DNA of 64,000 nt from Isoetes taiwanensis. Lineage: Eukaryota; Streptophyta; Lycopodiopsida; Isoetales; Isoetaceae. This document shows positions 58,948-64,000 of the stretch, piece after piece. Location of the stretch: positions 3,471,678-3,535,677 of the forward strand of contig JAJEKV010000096.1 in NCBI GenBank assembly GCA_021234155.1, in the 5' to 3' direction. How positions within the stretch are numbered: the first letter of the stretch is position 1; every line of letters starts with the position of its first letter. The position numbers and the translations under genes are program-made. Under the pieces are notes generated by a model. It made no database searches, was not told the origin of the DNA, and saw nothing but the letters and a program-made list of their open reading frames with translations.

Positions 58948-59244
58948 TTGGCCAATGAAGTGCAAGATAACAGGCATCTGATGAGCACAACCATAGCTAC
59001 TATTAAAATTAACGGTAAGAAAATCACCTTCAAAGCAGGTGAATCCATCACTGGAAAGCCGCGATACAAGGCGAGCAGAAGCTGTGGCATTGTGCATAGG
59101 CAACAACGACAGAACACAGGCCGTGTAACGAGAACCTGCCCATCTGCTGGAATCACATTGATCAATTATACTAAAATGACTCCAGAAAGCAAGCTCGTTA
59201 GAAAAGTACCTCCCAACAGAGGACTGGCGAAGGACTCCCCTTAA
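58948..59244 (+). CDS. Unrecognised ORF (IKINGKKITFKAGESITG), copy B
   Basis: Same residues as 14752-15084 up to GLAKD, then a different short end because of a length change. The antisense 150-codon frame (58918-59370) is an alternative. Coding status uncertain. Confidence 0.2.
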   Translation: MANEVQDNRHLMSTTIATIKINGKKITFKAGESITGKPRYKASRSCGIVHRQQRQNTGRVTRTCPSAGITLINYTKMTPESKLVRKVPPNRGLAKDSP

Positions 59245-59370
59245 GCCCGTGCCTTCTACGTGTTGCTGAGCTCCTGCCATGAATGCTGAGACTGAGGTAG
59301 GCGCCTGTTTACGGCCCTTCATGCATGAGGATGCAAGGATCCGACAGCAGGCTCCTCTTGCAGGTCCCAT

Positions 59371-60245
59371 GTCTAGGTTAACAAATGTCCCAACGAAGTG
59401 ACACTACAGTTTTCTCCTAAAACCTAAACCTCGCGTGTGCCAAACCCTAAACGTCGTTTAGATCTCGTTCCCAAGTTTAGTTAAAAAGTAATTTAAATCA
59501 TTTTGTTTAAGTGCACTATGGGTGGAATCACACTACGTTCCCTCGGGCTACGTGATGTGGCAGGGAAGAGTAGCCTCGGGACGTTGAATTCACCTCATCG
59601 TATCACACCAAGAAAAAGAAGGAAGCCACGCAAGACGCGGGAATCCACCACGTTCTTGGAAGAATGCTGAATCGACCTCTGCTGTAAAATTTGATGCTCA
59701 AATCGGCACTGGAAAACCTCAAATCTAGCCCCGATCTGGAGTTTTTTCGCTATTTCTGCTCTATTCCAGCGCTATTCTGCTCTATTTCTGCTCTATTCCA
59801 GCGCTATTCTGCTTAAAACTCTGAATCAAGCTCTTCTTCCATGGGCAAAACTCCGGCCATGCCTAAAAACTCTGCAATCCGCTTCAGAATCATGCCTGCC
59901 TAAAACTCTGCTTCAGAATCATGCCTCCGGACACCTTCCAGACAAACCCTAAAATGCATTTCTTCGATGAATCAATGCTGAGTCGGATGACTGATGGCCG
60001 GAAATGCCGGAGGGATAGGCACAATCGCCCCTCCCTCATATTTCCCTCGCAGGTGTGCCATGTCACTCTGGGGCAGCGGTAGTGTGATAGAAACTGCGCA
60101 TTCCTCGCTTGCATGGCAGAAATATATTGGCTAACATTTTATAAAGTTGGGGAAGGGAAGATAGTGTGATTCCACCCTATGACTTCCAACCGCAAAATAT
60201 AGTACACGATTTGTACTAGAACATCAGACACAATTATTTGAACAA
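59371..60245. other. Spacer, copy B
   Basis: No supported gene. It includes the ~32-bp tandem repeat at 59748-59813 (TATTTCTGCTCTATTCCAGC type), which appears scrambled in copy A. Confidence 0.5.
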
Positions 60246-61873
60246 TTGATGGCTCTTAGCATAACCAATGGTTTGATGATGAGTGCAAGGAACGCAAATG
60301 CTGGCTCCATCGGGTCACAGACCCTGCTCTACGCTCGGACGCGGTCAGGCAATACCACACTTTCTTTAAGGCTAGAAAGGCGAGGTACATTGCGGCCCAT
60401 CAACAGGAAATGTTCTTCCTCCTGGAACGTCATCCCAGGACCTTCTGGCAAAGAGTGCTCAGAAGGCCAGTGCCACTCACAGGAAACATCACCAGTGGAG
60501 GCAATACCTACAGCATCTCTACAATCTTGAGGGTGCACAGACAGCATTACCCCTGTGGCATGGCCCGGTGCTGGAAATCATAGAGGCGGAGGTAACGTAG
60601 GGGTTGCAGCATCTAGCCAATGGAAAAGCGCCAGACCTCGATGGCATGCAGGTGGAGTTACTCAACTGGGCAGAACCATCCATGGCACCGGTACAAACTG
60701 CCATGTTCAAGAGGGAGTTCTTGGGGAATGCCCCCACACACACACACACAGTGGACCACCAGTAGGATTGTCCCAATCTACAAGGCAGAAGACCCACATT
60801 GCCCGGCCAATTACCGAACCATCATGATCATCTCAGTGTTTGCAAAGCTCCTCGCCAGGATCCTCGAGCAGCAATTGACAAGATGGGCATAGGCAGCAGA
60901 AGTACGGGCACCCAAACAGGTAGGATTCAGGCTGAGGCACTCAACCATTGATCACATCTTTACACTGCGGACTCTGGTTAAGGACATCAAGAACCGTCGA
61001 CAAGACCTGTATTGCTGCTTCGCAGACTTCGCCACGGCTTTTGACACAGACGCAGACCTTATGCAATGCATAACAATAGCCACAACCCGAAGTTGTATGA
61101 TTGGGCCCACTAGTCGCACCTATTCAAGGTACTAGTGGAACCTGTGCTTTTGTATAGGGTCGAGGTCTGGGGCCCGGTAGTTTCCCTGGCCACTTGGAAT
61201 GAATTGGAGCAGGTGCAGAAAGCTTTCTTGGTACGGGCCTGGGGGTAATGTCCACAGTTCCATACTAAATACTATTGCAAGAGACAGGTTTCTTGCCTCT
61301 TCAGAGGGGGACCCTTGATAGGCACATCATCTACTTCTAGAAGATGATCAACATGGACGATACTAGCCTCCCTAATCTCGCTTACACCATGGCAATGGGG
61401 CCTTAGCACCTAAAGGCTTGCGAGAAAAGAGAGCTCAATGGTTGGCTAGATGGAATGTGCAAGAGCACAGGTGCATCCGAATGCAAACGGGGGCAGTTTG
61501 CCGCAGCCTCAGACAGTACCTTGATATATGCTTCCTCAGCAAGCTATGGGATGTCATTATCCTTGAACAAGTCAAGACGGCACATTACCAATGCCACATA
61601 AATCCCATTCTGAAGCGGGGTCCGTAATGCTACCTGCCCACCCATCTACCTATGAAAAAGCGCAGATCCATTGCTTCTATCAGCACAGAAAAATGGATTG
61701 GGGAGCCGCGCCAGCAGAGGCTTTGTCAACGCTGCCAAGTTGGATCTATAGAAGAAGAACGCCATACCCTTCAGAGATGTCCAACATATGATGAAATTCG
61801 AACACGCTATGCTGAGCTGGTCTGGGCTGGCCAGCCCCTGCATGAAATATATTATATAAAAGAAATCAAATGA
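60246..61873 (+). mobile_element. LINE relic with internal deletion, copy B
   Basis: Frames in order: YIAAHQQEMFFLLERHPRTF (~60387-60450); AEV-GLQHLANGKAPDLDGM and QVELLNWAEPSMAP, the GKAPG-DG pre-RT motif; TSRIVPIYKAEDPHCPANYR, TIMIISVFAKLLARILEQQL, GFRLRHSTIDHIFTLRTLVK and CCFADFATAFDT (RT motif A, ~61010-61040). Then the sequence jumps to LLYRVEVWGPV and W-ELEQVQKAFLVRAWG, so the YADD box, palm end and thumb are missing. The 3' part ends in RQQRLCQRCQVGSIEEERHT, LQRCPTYDEIRTRYAELV, a C-C-H-C arrangement. The RT start recalls RTE/R2-like LINEs, not the L1 element in this segment. Confidence 0.8.
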
Positions 61874-62450
61874 TATATCTAATAGAAAATAAATAATATT
61901 TGTTTGTTTGTTGTATTGGTTAAGGCATTTTTATTAATATATTAGATTTTTTGGTAGAGGTTCGAGCCCCCCTATTTCATGTTCTAAAACCTTAGGCGCA
62001 ACCTAATTTATATTGAATTAAAATGATTCAAATTCGAAGACCAATCATATTACAAAAGCATAGCCACCCCCAATCATAGACAACCGCCATAATCGAAACA
62101 AGAGGCACCCAGAGATCCCTAGAATCGACAAATCTGATGAGCAAAGTAGTCCAAGGCGTACCTCTTTACAAATATGCACCAAAATAATCAGAGGTTCCGA
62201 ATGGCCCATCCAAAATAATATAGGATGTACAATTGACCACACCAAAAACCATAGGCCATACATCAAAAACAAAACAATTGAATGGGTTGTTAATAAGAAA
62301 AAAAAAAAAAAAAAAAAAAGGAAAAGAAAAATATAGATCTAATAGAAAACATAATCCCACTAGTTCATTGCTTATATTCATCATAATAGAGGTTTGAGTC
62401 CCCATATTTCAAATTTTGAAACCTTTGGCGTAAGTATATTTTTAAATATG
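61860..62450 (+). mobile_element. Pair of tRNA-like SINE monomers with poly(A), copy B
   Basis: A-box-like TGTATTGGTTAAGGC (61912-61926) and B box GGTTCGAGCCC (61959-61969), A run at 62298-62319, then a second monomer with GGTTTGAGTCC (62391-62401). Both monomers share TCTAATAGAAAA at the start and AAACCTT-GGCG after the B box. Confidence 0.5.
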
Positions 62451-62837
62451 TTGTGGCCATTGATTTCTTTCTTCTAATCGGGCTGGAGTTATAACTTCGG
62501 GCTGGAGTTATAACTTTACCCATAAGCTAGTAAAAAAACCAGAGTCTCTCTTACAGCTGGTGAACTGAGGTTGGCAATCTGACAAGGCATACTAGGAGAA
62601 GAGCTTCTGTTACGAGGAATAGGCCAATGTAAGAAGTAGTTTATTTCTCAATAGATGCCCAATGTAATATATAGCCACATTATTGAGTACAGTAGTGAAA
62701 TGTAAAGCTCCCACGTTTGTAACCTTAACGAAGTGAAGCAGCCGTTAATATAGCTAGTAGAGCCTTTATTACATTTTAAGTATAATTCTTACTAGCTTTC
62801 TTTTAGAGATCATGTTTCAGACAATCTAATGTGCTCG

Positions 62838-63158
62838 AAAGGAAACTAGGATTCACAAGGGCCGCTTTAATAAATTGGAATTTGAGTACAAACAAGGAGC
62901 AAACTCTCCTTGTAAATTTCGTGATGATATCTAATAGAGAATAATCTAGTTACATTAGTATCCTATGGGGGATTTAAGGACGTTAGAACCCAAGGCGAGC
63001 TTTTTAAGTGTGTGTTCCCATGGCCCTAACCGAACTTGAAACTTGACTTTCAGAAGTCAAGGCGGCAGACTCGAGCTTTCAAAAATCCCTCCTCATTTTT
63101 AGAAAAAATGAAGCCAGCTTTGCAATGTCGCATGGGTACATGCCAACTTCGACTTCAT
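62838..63158. other. Unassigned stretch right of the duplication
   Basis: No supported gene or repeat seen. Confidence 0.4.
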
Positions 63159-63220
63159 GCGGAGTACTAGTCTCACTTTGTAATACCCTAAGCGGAGTAC
63201 TAGTCTCATTTTGTCATAGC
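63159..63220. repeat. Two 33-bp tandem units
   Basis: GCGGAGTACTAGTCTCA(C/T)TTTGT starts at 63159 and again at 63192. Confidence 0.9.
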
Positions 63221-63506
63221 TGGCATTAACATCAAGATGGATAACCTTTCTCTAGCGAGTTTCCTTGAAAACCAATGGTGAAAAGAGCAAGAAGCATAAC
63301 ATAAAAATCAACACTCAATGGTTCTCTTATAGGAAGATGTCCACACAACATGCTCCGAGCATGTGTGTACATGCATATGCACGTGAAGGATGCATAGATG
63401 ACCTTTCAAAATCATGTGCATGCAGTAGAATGGTAATGCAACGGAGACAAATGCACGACTCCCTAGTGCATACAAGTTTATTGGGCATTCTGGCATATGC
63501 AAGTGT

Positions 63507-63690
63507 CCTTAACACACTGCCCCTCAAGTTTATAGTGATCCAACGGCTCAGATCAATCTTGATCAGTGTGTTACTGGAGCTATAACACACTGCTACTCCA
63601 TAACACCCTAGGATGTTATGAAATGGACGGATCCAGATCGATTTTGATAATGATCGGATGGCCCAAAACTCTCGGGGCAGTGTGTTAAGG
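63507..63690. mobile_element. Inverted-repeat element with nested palindromes
   Basis: CCTTAACACACTGCCCC (63507-63523) is exactly inverted at GGGGCAGTGTGTTAAGG (63674-63690). Inside lies a second hairpin, CAGTGTGTTA / TAACACACTG (about 63564-63594). Further TAACACCC / GGGTGTTA pairs occur at about 63600 and 63752-63770. The internal GATCCAACGGCTCAGATCA-like text resembles plant MITE sequence. No clear target duplication, so the superfamily is unknown. Confidence 0.65.
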
Positions 63691-63909
63691 GCGATACGCG
63701 CACGCCCGAGCCATTTTGATGGCCCAAAATTTTTTTTTGAAGTAACACCCGAGGGCCAGGGTGTTATCTACTCCATAATGCATATGAGCCCTCATGTATG
63801 GAATTAAAACCCTAACATTTGATACATAAAAATAAGTTTTCTAGACATATATAATGCGGTTTCTTATTTTCCATTGTTTTTGTCCCCCTCTATTTTTTCC
63901 GCGCCGCAA
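63691..63909. other. Flank with related palindromes
   Basis: Holds TAACACCC...GGGTGTTA (63752-63770) and a poly(T) stretch at about 63731. No gene seen. Confidence 0.4.
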
Positions 63910-64000
63910 TCCTATATAATAAAAATTATTCCGTATGTCTGTTTTGTGTGTCGCCCTAGATCATGCGGTTGAGATTTAGGGTTACAAATCCCACAGATCC
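63910..64000 (+). mobile_element. Probable Helitron 5' end, cut by the window
   Basis: TCCTATATAATAAAAATTAT after an A, followed by TATGTCTGTTTTG, resembles plant Helitron 5' termini (TC start, AT-rich ATATAATAAAA, then GTCTG). Only 91 bases are in view. Confidence 0.5.

Larger units (their letters stand above)
44223..62837. repeat. Segmental duplication, copy B
   Basis: Direct copy of 1-18553. The right end is defined by loss of match after GTGCTCG (62837). The left end is unknown, because copy A is cut by the window. B is the cleaner copy for the minus-strand relic, the LINE catalytic box and the second LINE. A is the cleaner copy around 3.1-3.7 kb, 5.3-6.0 kb and the MITE left end. Confidence 0.95.

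Noticed and set aside
1..64000. CRISPR array, bacterial operons or phage genes
   Set aside because: No regularly spaced repeats with unique spacers and no bacterial gene packing. The only bacterial-type gene (the methylase) has a spliceosomal intron.

Overview
This window looks like nuclear DNA of a land plant with a transposon-rich genome. It holds GT-AG introns, plant-type LINE and Helitron proteins, an hAT-type MITE, tRNA-like SINE boxes, long AT-rich spacers, and no operon-like gene packing. I cannot name the species. The protein relics remind me more of non-seed plants than of a compact angiosperm genome, but that is an impression, not evidence. No intact single-copy host gene is recognisable, and most coding matter is broken. 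|| Layout. Positions 1-18553 and 44223-62837 are two direct copies of the same ~18.6 kb segment; both the window start and the left edge of copy B are open. Each copy carries, left to right: a minus-strand relic of an unrecognised protein family, interrupted by a TGTGGTG motif cluster; a minus-strand L1-type LINE with endonuclease and reverse transcriptase; a plus-strand relic of a beta-class (bacterial-type) N4/N6 DNA methyltransferase, with one intron and a 310-bp hAT MITE in an exon; a block of ~85-bp tandem modules and two short conserved ORFs; exon-like minus-strand ORFs; a plus-strand LINE with an internal deletion; and a pair of tRNA-like SINE monomers with a poly(A) run. || The unique middle, 18554-44222, holds dispersed direct repeats, hairpins and foldbacks, a Helitron 3' end on the minus strand (30109-30137), and a decayed plus-strand Helitron. 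That Helitron has Rep (HUH and two-tyrosine motifs), a Pif1-like helicase, a spliced C-terminal extension, and a textbook 3' end (hairpin + CTAG) at 41563-41593. Its 5' end was not found. The right edge (62838-64000) holds a nested inverted-repeat element and a probable Helitron 5' end running off the window. || Caution for every 'broken' gene. Where the two copies disagree, the differences sit mostly at CAG/CTG triplets, come in blocks, and change length (for example CAGCA versus CAAAGA). Which copy is damaged switches along the segment. This looks like systematic long-read base-calling or polishing error at CHG-methylated cytosines, so some frameshifts are probably artefacts. The unique middle, having no second copy, may carry the same damage unseen. 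|| The most interesting system is the methyltransferase relic: a DNA-methylase family not among the usual plant methyltransferases, with a spliceosomal intron, split by a MITE and facing away from an unknown minus-strand gene.
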